Shown: positions 9,033 through 21,504 of the stretch, piece by piece
Layout of the letters: each line of letters begins with the position of its first letter
Numbering within the stretch: position 1 is the stretch's first letter
Assembly (NCBI RefSeq): GCF_003609635.1
Contig: NZ_MCIA01000003.1
Span: 62,001 to 126,000, forward strand
Direction: 5' to 3'
Length of the DNA stretch: 64,000 nucleotides
DNA from: Lacrimispora algidixylanolytica
GTDB lineage: Bacteria; Bacillota; Clostridia; Lachnospirales; Lachnospiraceae
Position numbers and translations under genes: made by a program
The notes under the pieces: model-generated
The model's input: the letters and a program-made list of their open reading frames with translations, nothing else
Told to the model about the DNA's origin: nothing
The model's database searches: none

Positions 9033-9119
9033 AGTTTGTGACTGGTCAGGCAGGCAAGGTCTACAGGGTTGTAATCACGTATCAGTATTATACGGTGGTG
9101 CTCTGTGCTTGTCTTTTTT
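9033..9119 (+). promoter_or_regulatory. RAT antiterminator overlapping a terminator, upstream of licT
   Basis: 9033-9063 resembles the ribonucleic antiterminator bound by LicT/SacY proteins: TTTGTGACTG, a short loop, then GCAGGCAAGGTCTA. Its 3' half (GGCAAG, 9053-9058, and ACAG) can instead pair with CTGTGCTTGTC (9102-9112), followed by eight T residues, forming a terminator. The overlap is the arrangement needed for antitermination, implying that licT is autoregulated. Confidence 0.7.
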
Positions 9120-9140
9120 TTGTTCTATTTGAAGGGGATT

Positions 9141-9980
9141 ATGAAGATTGAAAAAGTACTGAATAACAACATGGTATTAACGTTTAATACTGAGGGAAAA
9201 GAAGCAATTCTAAAAGGAAAATCCATTGGCTTTGGTAGAAAAAAAGGCGATGAAGTGGATCGTAAACTGGTAGAACGTATCTTTGTTCAGAATGATAAAA
9301 AGGATGCCAGACACTTTGAAGAATACTTTGCAAAGCTTCCCCAAGAATACTGGGATATTAGTGAGCAGACCGTTGATTATGCAAAAAGTGAATTTGGCAT
9401 ACAGCTTAACGAGCGAACCATTCTTACCATATGCGATCACATTGCAGGTGCAGTTGACCGTTACCGGGATGGAATTATACTTCGCAATGCCATGGTTTGG
9501 GAAGGAAAGCGATTTTATCCCAATGAGTTTAAGGTTGGACTATATACGGTTGATCTGATTAAAAAAAGGCTGGATATCTCAATGGAAGAGGATGAGGCCA
9601 TGTTTTTGGCGTTTCACTTCGTCTATGGCCAGTTAAATAAAAAAGAGCCGGAAAACCTTGAATTAATCACCAAGATCATACGGGATATCATTGAGATTGT
9701 GGAGACTTCTTTTCAGATTAAGCTTAATGCAGAATCCTGGGACTACAGACGGTTCGTAACACACATTCGATTTTTCGCACAGCGTTTGCTGCAGAATAAG
9801 CAGTATGAGACTACCGATGAGGATTGGTTTCATCTGTTAAAGGAAAAGTACCCCAATTCCTATAACTGCATTGTAAAAATAGCTAATTACGTTCATGACC
9901 GGTATTACTATGAAGTGGACCGGGAAGAGATGATGTATTTGATGATTCATATAGAGAAAGTAACAAGAGATGTAAATTAA
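9141..9980 (+). CDS. licT: BglG/LicT family transcriptional antiterminator
   Basis: 279 residues from ATG 9141, which follows GAAGGGG; an upstream TTG would add 12 hydrophobic residues and is rejected. Residues 1-55 are the RNA-binding CAT domain (KIEKVLNNNMVLTFN, KGKSIGFGRKKGD). Two PRD modules follow with the expected regulatory histidines: ICDHIAG and FHF in PRD1, VTHIRFF and MIHIEK in PRD2. When the beta-glucoside PTS is active these control dimerisation and RAT binding. RAT-like sites lie both before this gene and between it and the PTS gene. Confidence 0.9.
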   Translation: MKIEKVLNNNMVLTFNTEGKEAILKGKSIGFGRKKGDEVDRKLVERIFVQNDKKDARHFEEYFAKLPQEYWDISEQTVDYAKSEFGIQLNERTILTICDHIAGAVDRYRDGIILRNAMVWEGKRFYPNEFKVGLYTVDLIKKRLDISMEEDEAMFLAFHFVYGQLNKKEPENLELITKIIRDIIEIVETSFQIKLNAESWDYRRFVTHIRFFAQRLLQNKQYETTDEDWFHLLKEKYPNSYNCIVKIANYVHDRYYYEVDREEMMYLMIHIEKVTRDVN

Positions 9981-9992
9981 AACTGAGAGTTG

Positions 9993-10087
9993 GGATTGTT
10001 ACCAGACGAAATATTGTCTGGGCAGGACCCTGCATAATTAGTAGGCTGCAAGTAATATCGCAGGCTACTTGATGCAGGGTCCTTTTT
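9993..10087 (+). promoter_or_regulatory. Second RAT/terminator between licT and the PTS gene
   Basis: GGATTGTTAC then a CAGAC/GTCTG helix and GGCAGGACCCTG (9993-10032) is a RAT-like element with an unusually long apical stem. AGGACCCTGCAT (10024-10035) pairs perfectly with ATGCAGGGTCCT (10072-10083) followed by T5, forming the competing terminator. LicT binding would let transcription continue into the PTS gene. Confidence 0.75.
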
Positions 10088-10200
10088 ATGTAATAGGAAA
10101 TGGCGTCCTATTACATAAAAAGCCCTACCGGGCGGGTTGCACATGACACGCATAAGGAAGATTGCCACTATCGTGTCAGCGTGTCAGCGCTAGAGTCTAG
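10083..10200. repeat. Palindromic intergenic element
   Basis: Perfect 15-base arms TTTTTATGTAATAGG (10083-10097) and CCTATTACATAAAAA (10107-10121) are followed by short GC-rich inverted and direct pieces (CCCTACCGGGCGGG; TGACACG with CGTGTCA; GTGTCAGC repeated at about 10172). It has no coding frame. The composition differs from its surroundings and suggests a dispersed intergenic repeat, but copy number cannot be tested here. The remaining bases to 10306 show nothing except the ribosome site GAAGGAGG. Confidence 0.4.
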
Positions 10201-10303
10201 CAAGCCAGACTCTTTGTTCAATGAATGCAAAGACAGCCTATGAATGGGCAGATGTCTTTTCAGATAGACTATCATAAATCAACCTTGTTTGAAGGAGGAA
10301 TAA

Positions 10304-12175
<1,872 letters not shown>

Positions 12176-12181
12176 TTCTGA

Positions 12182-13633
<1,452 letters not shown>

Positions 13634-13655
13634 GCATTACGGGGAGTTTTCATCT

Positions 13656-15398
13656 ATGAAAAAACAAGGTCTGATTGTAGGAATTGTTTTTCTTGCAACA
13701 GTGATGGCAGCAGGTTGCGCAGGAGCCGGGAAAAAAGATACGGCTCCTGCCACCACAAAGGCAGAGGAGACTGTGAATGAAGCGGTTGAATCTACCATAC
13801 AAGATACAGATTCTGATGGGACCATAGTTTCTACGGCATATGGTCCGGTAAAAGGGTTGAAAGAAGGGGAGATCTTAACCTGGTACGGAATTCCATATGG
13901 AAAGGAACCATCAGGAGAGCTTCGCTTTAAAGCTCCAGTGAAACCAGAATCCTGGAAGGAGCCTTTGGAGTGCATCTCGCCCTCCAAACCAGCCCTTCAA
14001 CTTACAGGAACTGAGGTAACTGGCAGTGAAGACAGTTTGCGCCTTACTGTTTATGCAAAAGAAGGAAGTGAGAAGCTTCCTGTTATGGTATTCATTCACG
14101 GTGGAAATAACCAGACCGGTAATGCAGGAGAGATTCCAGGGATGGATTTGGTGAAAAACGCTGATTGTGTGTATGTCTCTGTGGATTATCGTCTGGGACT
14201 TTTAGGCTTTAACTGCCTTCCGGCTCTTACAAAGGACGGAGGAACCGGAAATTTTGGAATGTTAGATATTGCATCCGCTCTTGACTGGGTGAAGGATAAC
14301 ATTAAGGAATTTGGCGGTGATCCTGAAAATGTGACTATATCTGGTTTTTCTGCCGGAGGCCGTGATGTGATGGCGATGCTCATAAGTCCGGTGTTTGAAG
14401 GTAAATTTCAAAAGGCTGTTGCATTTAGCGGCGGCATGACTACCGCAGAGGAAGAATTAAGTGGGAAAAAGATTGCAAAAGCCCTGGCTCCTCTGGTTGT
14501 AGAAGATAAAAAAGCGTCCGAAGAAGGGGAAGCAGCGAAATGGCTGATGACCGATGGAGAGGATGTGAAGGAATACTTATATTCCATATCACCGGAGCGC
14601 CTAGTCCCTCTTATGGGGAATGCCATGATTCGTATGAGCGTATTCCCCCATCTTTATGAAGATGGAAAGGTGATTCCAAAAGAAGGTTTTGAATCTCAGT
14701 CCTATAACAGCGTTCCTTTGATGATGCTTACGGGAAGCTCAGAATTTTCCTTATTCTGCCTCAATGATCCTTATTTTAAAAGTGATGATATGAAGGGATA
14801 TTCAGAAGATGAGTTAAAGCGTGCCAAAACATTTGCCAGCAAGTATGGAAGTGATATGTACCGTATCTTCAATGCGCAGACCAGTGCAGAAACCATGTAC
14901 GATCATTATAAGTCTGACATCTATCTCTGTCAGGTGGATTATGGAAGTGATGTTTCGTCTGTAAAGGATTTGGGAGAGTACGGAGCGTTTCACGGAATCT
15001 TTGTTCCTATGCTTTCCTCTAAGAATAATTATACAGAAGTTTTCAAGGGAGCATTTGAAAAGCCTGGCTACGCAGCTATGGCGAAGGAATATAACCGGTA
15101 TCTGGCTAATTTCTTAGCTTCTGGAGATCCAAACGGTGATGGTCTGACTTCTTGGAGCAAATGGTCGAAAGATCAGAAGGTTTCCATGGTATTTGATGGG
15201 GATGAATCAAAAGAAATAATTAAACAAAAAGATGTGAGCACTACCTACGAAGACATCATAAAGGCAATGAAGGCAGACACCACCGTTTCCCAGGAAATAA
15301 AGGATAAGATGGTGAAAAACGTATTAAACGGCCGTTGGTTTAGCACCGTTTTAGATGAGACATATCAAAATAAAAGCCTTTGGGCAGATGTAGAATAA
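13656..15398 (+). CDS. Type B carboxylesterase, lipoprotein
   Basis: 580 residues from ATG 13656, after ACGGGGAG; the longer frame from 13605 overlaps the glucosidase and lacks a ribosome site. A lipoprotein signal (IVFLATVMAAGC, Cys21) is followed by a low-complexity linker and a carboxylesterase/lipase domain. Visible motifs are the oxyanion loop FIHGGNN, the nucleophile GFSAGGRD (Ser232), a Glu in GSSEFSLF, and the likely catalytic His in YGAFHGIF. It is predicted extracellular and membrane-anchored. As the last bgl operon gene it may remove ester groups from plant glycosides before uptake (inference). Confidence 0.85.
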   Translation: MKKQGLIVGIVFLATVMAAGCAGAGKKDTAPATTKAEETVNEAVESTIQDTDSDGTIVSTAYGPVKGLKEGEILTWYGIPYGKEPSGELRFKAPVKPESWKEPLECISPSKPALQLTGTEVTGSEDSLRLTVYAKEGSEKLPVMVFIHGGNNQTGNAGEIPGMDLVKNADCVYVSVDYRLGLLGFNCLPALTKDGGTGNFGMLDIASALDWVKDNIKEFGGDPENVTISGFSAGGRDVMAMLISPVFEGKFQKAVAFSGGMTTAEEELSGKKIAKALAPLVVEDKKASEEGEAAKWLMTDGEDVKEYLYSISPERLVPLMGNAMIRMSVFPHLYEDGKVIPKEGFESQSYNSVPLMMLTGSSEFSLFCLNDPYFKSDDMKGYSEDELKRAKTFASKYGSDMYRIFNAQTSAETMYDHYKSDIYLCQVDYGSDVSSVKDLGEYGAFHGIFVPMLSSKNNYTEVFKGAFEKPGYAAMAKEYNRYLANFLASGDPNGDGLTSWSKWSKDQKVSMVFDGDESKEIIKQKDVSTTYEDIIKAMKADTTVSQEIKDKMVKNVLNGRWFSTVLDETYQNKSLWADVE

Positions 15399-15411
15399 TT
15401 CACAAGACCAC

Positions 15412-15457
15412 GCGTCTGAAACTCTTTTTATCTGGGAGTTTCAGACGCTCTTTTTTT
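15412..15457 (+). terminator. Intrinsic terminator of the bgl operon
   Basis: 13-base perfect arms GCGTCTGAAACTC (15412-15424) and GAGTTTCAGACGC (15436-15448) with a T-rich tract after. Confidence 0.93.
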
Positions 15458-15523
15458 GTGGTAGTATAAAGAGGTGTTAGATAAATGAAATCATAAAAGT
15501 ACGTAGAATGGAGGGGGTACAGT

Positions 15524-17152
15524 ATGGTTAAAATTTTTCTTGCCGAGGATGAGAAAATCGTCCGGGAAGGAATTAAAAATGGGATACCATGGGAGAAATA
15601 CGGGTTTGAGTTTTCAGGTGAGGCGCCAGATGGAGAACTGGCATATCCCCTGATTCTTAAGACAAAACCTGATATCCTTCTTACGGATATTCGAATGCCA
15701 TTTATGGATGGCCTGGAGCTTGCTGAGATGGTGAAAAAGGAGCTTCCGGATCTTCATATCATGTTTTTTAGCGGGTATGATGATTTCGAGTATGCTAAGA
15801 GAGCTTTAAAGATTGGCGCAGCGGATTATCTCTTAAAGCCAGTGAGCAGCAGTCAGCTTTTAGAGGCTTTAGATCGAATGAGTAAGGCTATTATGCAAAA
15901 GAAAAGTGATAAGGGGTATAAGATTGCTTTTTGTGAACAGCAGGAAGAGAGAAAGCGAATGGAGAGGGACAGGCTGTTTGATACCATCGTATCTGGCAAG
16001 TTAAGTCTTTCAGAGATGCTTTCAAAGGGCCAGGAGCACAGTCTGCAATTAAGTGCGTCCATGTATAATCTCATCCTGTTTCAGACTCGGGTGTCGGATA
16101 ATCAGGAGCAGTATTCAGACATGGGAGTTATCTTTGATGAAAAACTTAAGAGGGAATTTGAGGGAGTTTTAGATGTGGTATTATTTAACCGTCTTAGCGA
16201 AGGGTATGCCTTTTTAATGATGGGAAATGACCCTTTGGAGCTGGAAGAAAAAATCAAATCTCATTTAGGTAAACTAGTATCTCTTGTTGGAAGTTTTAAA
16301 GATATGGAATACTTTGGAGGTGTGGGAACGCCTGTGTGCAGACTCAGCGAGATCAGAAGCAGCTTTAAGGCCGCAAGCAAGGCTTATGCTGGCCGTTATA
16401 TGCTGGAGTACAATCAGATCTTAAGGGCAGATGAGGTCATAGGCATTCATGAGGATTCCGGTAATATCAGTCTGGCTGGTATAGATATGACCAAATTAAG
16501 CAGAGACATTGTCCCCAATTTCCTTCGAAATGGTTCTGTTCCAGAGGTAAGGTATTTTGTAGAGGAGTATATAGAGGCTTGTGGGAACAATTTTGAATCC
16601 CTCCTTTTTCGGCAATACATATTGATGGACGTGTATCTGGCGGTCAATGAATTTTTAAATCAGCTTGATATCGACCAAGAGCAGGTGGTGAAAGAATTAG
16701 GGGATGCAAAGGCCATGCAACCTTGTACAGGATCAGAGGAGGCCGCGGCTTCTTATGCCAGAGATCTCTTGAAAAAGGCCATTGTCTTAAGAACTGCTTG
16801 TTCTCAGAAAAAGTATCGACAAGTTCTTGATAAAGCCAAAGAATATATCTTAGGTCATTATAAGGATGAGAATATATCCCTCAACGTGGTGGCTTCCTGT
16901 GTGAACGTCAGTCCCAACCATTTCAGCACTATATTTAGTCAGGAAATAGGAATTACGTTTGTGGAATATCTAACAAAGGTAAGGATGGAGGCGGCCAGAG
17001 AGCTTCTTTTAAAGACGGATTATCGGACTTCTGAAATCGGTTATCAGGTAGGGTATAAGGATCCCCATTATTTTAGCTATCTGTTTAAAAAAATCCATGG
17101 GATTACACCTAAGGCATTCCGGTCAGGAGGGGAGCATGAAGTGGAAGCATAA
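15524..17152 (+). CDS. Response regulator, REC plus AraC-type DNA-binding domain
   Basis: 542 residues. The receiver domain has acidic residues AEDEK at 7-11 and phospho-acceptor Asp55 in LLTDIRMPFMDG, with Lys in LLKPVSS. A long central region (about 140-430) of unknown fold leads to two helix-turn-helix units at about 440-540 (NVVASCVNVSPNHFSTIF, TSEIGYQVGYKDPHYFSYLF). This YesN-like layout is common beside sugar transporters. It overlaps the sensor kinase gene by 17 bases and precedes a YtfQ-type importer, its likely target. Confidence 0.92.
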   Translation: MVKIFLAEDEKIVREGIKNGIPWEKYGFEFSGEAPDGELAYPLILKTKPDILLTDIRMPFMDGLELAEMVKKELPDLHIMFFSGYDDFEYAKRALKIGAADYLLKPVSSSQLLEALDRMSKAIMQKKSDKGYKIAFCEQQEERKRMERDRLFDTIVSGKLSLSEMLSKGQEHSLQLSASMYNLILFQTRVSDNQEQYSDMGVIFDEKLKREFEGVLDVVLFNRLSEGYAFLMMGNDPLELEEKIKSHLGKLVSLVGSFKDMEYFGGVGTPVCRLSEIRSSFKAASKAYAGRYMLEYNQILRADEVIGIHEDSGNISLAGIDMTKLSRDIVPNFLRNGSVPEVRYFVEEYIEACGNNFESLLFRQYILMDVYLAVNEFLNQLDIDQEQVVKELGDAKAMQPCTGSEEAAASYARDLLKKAIVLRTACSQKKYRQVLDKAKEYILGHYKDENISLNVVASCVNVSPNHFSTIFSQEIGITFVEYLTKVRMEAARELLLKTDYRTSEIGYQVGYKDPHYFSYLFKKIHGITPKAFRSGGEHEVEA

Positions 17153-18569
17153 TTCCATTAAGTCCCAGATCCATCTAATGCAGGCTGTGGTGTTTATTCC
17201 GGTTATTATAATGATAGGAATCATTCTATATATGATGGCCTGGCAGAACTGGCAGTACCGACAAAGCATACGGAATTTGACCATGGCAACGGAGTTTAAC
17301 TTTGACTTTAAATCAAACATTGATTATAAGATGTACCGGATTGTAATTGGGGCGGACTCATTTGATACATTAGATCCTTATGAAGATCTGGAAAATTCCA
17401 GAAAGATCTTTGAGCAGCTTAAGGCCTCTACGCCCCAAGAGACCAGCAAAAAGGGGTTAGACGGCCTTCTTCAACTCATTGGGATTTTAGAAAAGAGAAT
17501 TGATGACATCAGGGGAAGTAGTATCTTTGGTGATTACGATGAGAACATGGAACGGCTGGAAAAGGACATTTATGTTGTAACGGATCTTATAAAGGAATCC
17601 ATGTCAAATTACATTTATAACGAGACAAAGACGCTAGAAACCATGCGACAAGATTTGGATGACCAGATTAAACAGACTATTGCTCTTTGTATTGTGGTTT
17701 GTGCCTATATTATGGTATTTCTCATTGCATCTTTTTCTGCCTTTGGGAAGAAGATTACGGGGCCGATTGAGGAGTTGTGCAGCTATACCATGAAGCTGGC
17801 TAACGGAAACTTAAAGGTCAGTGCACCGAAAAGCAAGATTAGTGAAATCCAGACCTTGAGCGATCAATACGATCACATGGTGGTGAGGATTGGGGAATTG
17901 ATTGAGCATGTCAGGGAGGAGCAGGAGCTTAAGCGGAAGACAGAGCTTAAGTTGTTGCAGGCACAGATCAACCCTCATTTTCTTTATAACACTTTAGATA
18001 CCATCGTTTGGTTGGCGGAGGGGAAACGTTCTGAGGAAGTGGTGGACATGATTACAGCCCTTTCCCTCTTCTTTCGTACAGGTCTTAACAATGGACGGGA
18101 TTTTATCACCATACGAGGAGAGGAAGAACATATCAAAAGCTATCTCCAGATTCAACATTTCCGTTACGAGGACATCATGGATTATGAGATAGAGATTGAG
18201 GAGGAGATAAAGGATTATTCCATCTTAAAGCTTACCTTACAACCCATCGTGGAAAATGCATTGTACCATGGTATTAAAAATTGCAGAAAAAAGGGAGCTT
18301 TAAAGATCAGTGGCTGGATTAAAAGAGATGATATCTTTTTAAAGGTAGAGGACAATGGGATTGGAATGAAACCAGACGAGCTTTTAAAAATGCAAAAACT
18401 TGCAGCCAGAAGAGGAGAAGATCTGGACCAGCGAGAAGGATTTGGCATTGCCAACGTTGCGGAGCGTATCCGGTTGAATTTTGGTGAAGCTTATGGGATT
18501 TCTATCGAAAGCGAATATGGACAAGGAACGTCGGTGACGGTGCGAATACCAGCAGTTTTAAAACATTAG
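17136..18569 (+). CDS. Sensor histidine kinase (YesM/LytS-like)
   Basis: 477 residues from ATG 17136, immediately after GGAGGGGAGC; the frame extends upstream but without a ribosome site. Membrane segments at about 17-35 and 182-203 enclose an extracellular helical domain with no obvious ligand motif. A HAMP region follows (KKITGPIEEL), then the His_kinase domain with QINPHFLYNTLD (phospho-acceptor His281). The ATPase domain has VENALYHG, VEDNGIGM and GFGIANV. It pairs with the overlapping response regulator. Confidence 0.92.
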   Translation: MKWKHNSIKSQIHLMQAVVFIPVIIMIGIILYMMAWQNWQYRQSIRNLTMATEFNFDFKSNIDYKMYRIVIGADSFDTLDPYEDLENSRKIFEQLKASTPQETSKKGLDGLLQLIGILEKRIDDIRGSSIFGDYDENMERLEKDIYVVTDLIKESMSNYIYNETKTLETMRQDLDDQIKQTIALCIVVCAYIMVFLIASFSAFGKKITGPIEELCSYTMKLANGNLKVSAPKSKISEIQTLSDQYDHMVVRIGELIEHVREEQELKRKTELKLLQAQINPHFLYNTLDTIVWLAEGKRSEEVVDMITALSLFFRTGLNNGRDFITIRGEEEHIKSYLQIQHFRYEDIMDYEIEIEEEIKDYSILKLTLQPIVENALYHGIKNCRKKGALKISGWIKRDDIFLKVEDNGIGMKPDELLKMQKLAARRGEDLDQREGFGIANVAERIRLNFGEAYGISIESEYGQGTSVTVRIPAVLKH

Positions 18570-18743
18570 TAAAATAATCAACTTTTTTCCGAAAAAATCC
18601 AACCTATGGTTGGAATAAAATGAAATGCGTAAGAATCTTAACTGTTTTCAAAAGATTTTGCATTGAGAAAAACGTGGGGGAAGATTATGATACGGATAGA
18701 TACAAACGGTAGCGAAAATGATAGTTTAAATGGAGGGAAAGTT

Positions 18744-19829
18744 ATGAAGAAACGATTTTTAAGTGTATTAACAGTTGCAGTTATGGCCGCAGCTACGATT
18801 TTAACAGGATGTAGCGGAACACAGACCGCGGCAACCACAGCAGCACCTGCAGCAACGGAAAGTAAGTCTGATGCAGCAACTACAGAGGCAGCCAAGGCAG
18901 AGTCCAAAACAGAGGCGAAAGCAGGGGATAAGAAAGAAATCGTAGTAGGATTTTCTCAGGTAGGAGCAGAGTCTGACTGGAGAACCGCCAATACGGAATC
19001 CATGAAATCCACATTTACAGAGAAAAACGGATATAAGTTAATCTTTGACGATGCTCAGCAGAAACAGGAGAATCAGTTAAAGGCAGTTCGTAACTTTATT
19101 CAGCAGGATGTAGATTATATCGTAATCGCACCGGTTACAGAGACCGGCTGGGATACTGTTTTACAGGAAGCAAAAGATGCAGGGATTCCGGTTATCATCG
19201 TTGACCGTATGATTAATGTATCAGATGATTCCTTATATACCGCATGGGTTGGTTCTAACTTCCTTCAGGAAGGTTACGATGCAGTGGGCTGGCTTGATGA
19301 GTACTTAAAGAAGACTGACCGCGCCGACAAAGATATCAATATCGTAACCATTCAGGGAACCATCGGTTCTTCTGCACAGATTGGTCGTACCAATGGCGTG
19401 GAAGAGAAGATGAAAGATCATGCAAAATGGAAAATGTTAGAGCGTCAGACTGGTGAATTCACACAGGCAAAGGGTCAGGAGGTTATGGAATCCTTCTTAA
19501 AGACTTATAATAATATTGATGTTGTAATTGCAGAAAATGATAACATGGCTTTTGGAGCAATTGATGCGATCAAGGCAGCAGGAAAAACCTGTGGACCTAA
19601 GGGTGATATCACAGTCATTTCCTTTGATGCTGTTGCAGCCGCTTTTGATTCTATGATTGCTGGCGATATGAACGTATCCGTAGAGTGTAATCCTCTTCAC
19701 GGACCTAGAGTTTCTGAAATCATTGGGAAACTTGAAAAGGGCGAGACTGTAGAAAAGATCGCTTATGTAAAAGAGGGCGTATATCCTGCAGATACAGCAG
19801 CCGCAGAAAAACCAAAGAGACAGTATTAA
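18744..19829 (+). CDS. ytfQ: Sugar ABC transporter substrate-binding lipoprotein, YtfQ-like
   Basis: 361 residues from ATG 18744, after GGAGGGAAAG; the longer frame from 18663 lacks a site. The lipobox is ILTGC with Cys23, then a Thr/Ala/Lys-rich linker to about residue 70. The periplasmic-binding domain begins VVGFSQVGAESDWRTANT and has QQKQENQLKAVRNF and VDRMINVSDDSLY. These are very close in style to E. coli YtfQ, a galactofuranose-binding protein; the substrate here is inferred from that likeness. First gene of the importer operon, separated from the ATPase by an attenuator hairpin. Confidence 0.88.
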   Translation: MKKRFLSVLTVAVMAAATILTGCSGTQTAATTAAPAATESKSDAATTEAAKAESKTEAKAGDKKEIVVGFSQVGAESDWRTANTESMKSTFTEKNGYKLIFDDAQQKQENQLKAVRNFIQQDVDYIVIAPVTETGWDTVLQEAKDAGIPVIIVDRMINVSDDSLYTAWVGSNFLQEGYDAVGWLDEYLKKTDRADKDINIVTIQGTIGSSAQIGRTNGVEEKMKDHAKWKMLERQTGEFTQAKGQEVMESFLKTYNNIDVVIAENDNMAFGAIDAIKAAGKTCGPKGDITVISFDAVAAAFDSMIAGDMNVSVECNPLHGPRVSEIIGKLEKGETVEKIAYVKEGVYPADTAAAEKPKRQY

Positions 19830-19875
19830 TGAATAAGGACCGGCGATGCCGGATGCAGGCATAGGCTGGATAAAC

Positions 19876-19932
19876 AGGTGTTGGGTCACGGAGGACTGGA
19901 TATTTTAGTCCTCCGCTCCACACCTTTTTTTA
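19876..19932 (+). terminator. Internal attenuator after the binding-protein gene
   Basis: AGGTGT...CGGAGGACT (19876-19897) pairs with AGTCCTCCG...ACACCT (19907-19924), followed by T7. Placed between the binding protein and ATPase genes, it would give more binding protein than transporter subunits. Confidence 0.75.
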
Positions 19933-19983
19933 TCCTTAAAAATGCCCATACGGCAGTACAGCAAAGGAAAGGAAGGATCAATT

Positions 19984-21504
19984 ATGCCAGGTGAACACGT
20001 ATTGGCCATGCGCAACATAACAAAAACGTTTCCAGGGGTTCAGGCTCTGTCCCATGTGAATTTTACCCTTAGAAGTGGTGAGATTCATGCACTGATGGGA
20101 GAAAATGGAGCAGGAAAATCCACCCTCATAAAGGTTCTTACAGGAGTCGAGGAGTTTGAAACGGGAGAGATTACTTTAGTAGGAGAAAAGAGCGCTATTA
20201 TCAATCATTCTCCTCAGGAGGCACAGGAGCGGGGTATTAGTACCGTATACCAGGAGGTCAATCTCTGTCCCAATCTTTCCGTGGCGGAAAATCTCTATAT
20301 TGGCAGAGAGCCAAAACGAGCTGGCATGATTGACTGGAAGACCATGAATCGAAAGGCGAAGGAGCTTTTAAAGAGCCTTAAAATTGAGATTGATGTGACC
20401 AAATCCATTGATAATTATTCCATAGCCCTTCAGCAGATGATTGCCATTGCAAGAGCCGTGGATATGTCTGCTAAGGTTTTGATTCTTGATGAACCAACCT
20501 CTTCCTTAGATGACAACGAAGTGGAGAAGCTGTTCACACTTATGAAGCGCCTGAAATCCGAAGGGGTTGGAATTATATTTGTAACACATTTCTTAGAGCA
20601 GGTCTATGAAGTCTGTGACCGAATTACGGTGTTAAGAAATGGTGGCCTTGTGGGAGAGTATGAAATAGAAAAGCTTCCAAGGGTTCAGCTTGTAGCAAAG
20701 ATGATGGGAAAGGATTTTGATGATCTGGCTTCCATTAAGAAGGAAAAAGAGGAAGGGAGAGTCCGTGAGGATGTGGTCATTGACGCACATGGAATCGGAC
20801 ATCAAGGTTCCATTAAGCCTTACGATCTAAAGATACATAAAGGTGAAGTTGTGGGTCTGACTGGTCTTTTGGGTTCTGGTCGTTCTGAGCTTGCCAGAAG
20901 TCTTTATGGGGCTGATAAGCCAGACAGCGGGGAGCTTAAAGTAAACGGAAAAGCAGTAACCGTCAATAAGCCGCTGGATGCCATGATGGCTGGAATGGCA
21001 TACCTACCAGAGAACCGAAAGGAAGAAGGAATCGTTGCGGATCTGTCCGTTAGGGATAACTTAATCCTGGCTCTTCAGGCGAAAAAGGGCATGTTCCACC
21101 TCATTGGTAAAAAGGAACAGGAGGAGCTTGCACAGGAATATGTAAAGTTACTCCAGGTTAAAACTGCCAGTCTTGATACTCCGATTAAAAGCCTGAGCGG
21201 AGGAAATCAGCAGAAGGTCATCTTAGGGCGCTGGCTGCTGACCAATCCAGATTTTCTGATTTTAGATGAACCTACAAGAGGAATAGACGTAGGCACGAAA
21301 ACAGAGATACAAAAGCTTGTGGTGAAACTTGCGGAGGAGGGGAAATCCGTAATGTTTATTTCATCGGAAGTAGAGGAAATGCTTCGTACCTGTAACCGTA
21401 TGGCAGTGCTTCGGGACGGGGAAAAGGTTGGCGAGCTAGAAGAACATGAGCTTGACCAAAACCAGATTATGAAGGCGATAGCAGGAGGTGGAGGAGATGA
21501 ATAA
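19984..21504 (+). CDS. ytfR: Sugar ABC transporter ATP-binding protein, YtfR/RbsA-like
   Basis: 506 residues from ATG 19984, preceded by AAGGAAGG. Two fused ABC domains are present. The first has Walker A GENGAGKST and Walker B VLILDEPTSSLDD, but a degenerate signature in SIALQQMIAIARA. The second has a degenerate Walker A GLLGSGRSE with intact signature LSGGNQQKV and FLILDEPTRGID. This asymmetry is normal for CUT2 sugar importers. It powers import of the YtfQ ligand; its stop overlaps the next start. Confidence 0.92.
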   Translation: MPGEHVLAMRNITKTFPGVQALSHVNFTLRSGEIHALMGENGAGKSTLIKVLTGVEEFETGEITLVGEKSAIINHSPQEAQERGISTVYQEVNLCPNLSVAENLYIGREPKRAGMIDWKTMNRKAKELLKSLKIEIDVTKSIDNYSIALQQMIAIARAVDMSAKVLILDEPTSSLDDNEVEKLFTLMKRLKSEGVGIIFVTHFLEQVYEVCDRITVLRNGGLVGEYEIEKLPRVQLVAKMMGKDFDDLASIKKEKEEGRVREDVVIDAHGIGHQGSIKPYDLKIHKGEVVGLTGLLGSGRSELARSLYGADKPDSGELKVNGKAVTVNKPLDAMMAGMAYLPENRKEEGIVADLSVRDNLILALQAKKGMFHLIGKKEQEELAQEYVKLLQVKTASLDTPIKSLSGGNQQKVILGRWLLTNPDFLILDEPTRGIDVGTKTEIQKLVVKLAEEGKSVMFISSEVEEMLRTCNRMAVLRDGEKVGELEEHELDQNQIMKAIAGGGGDE

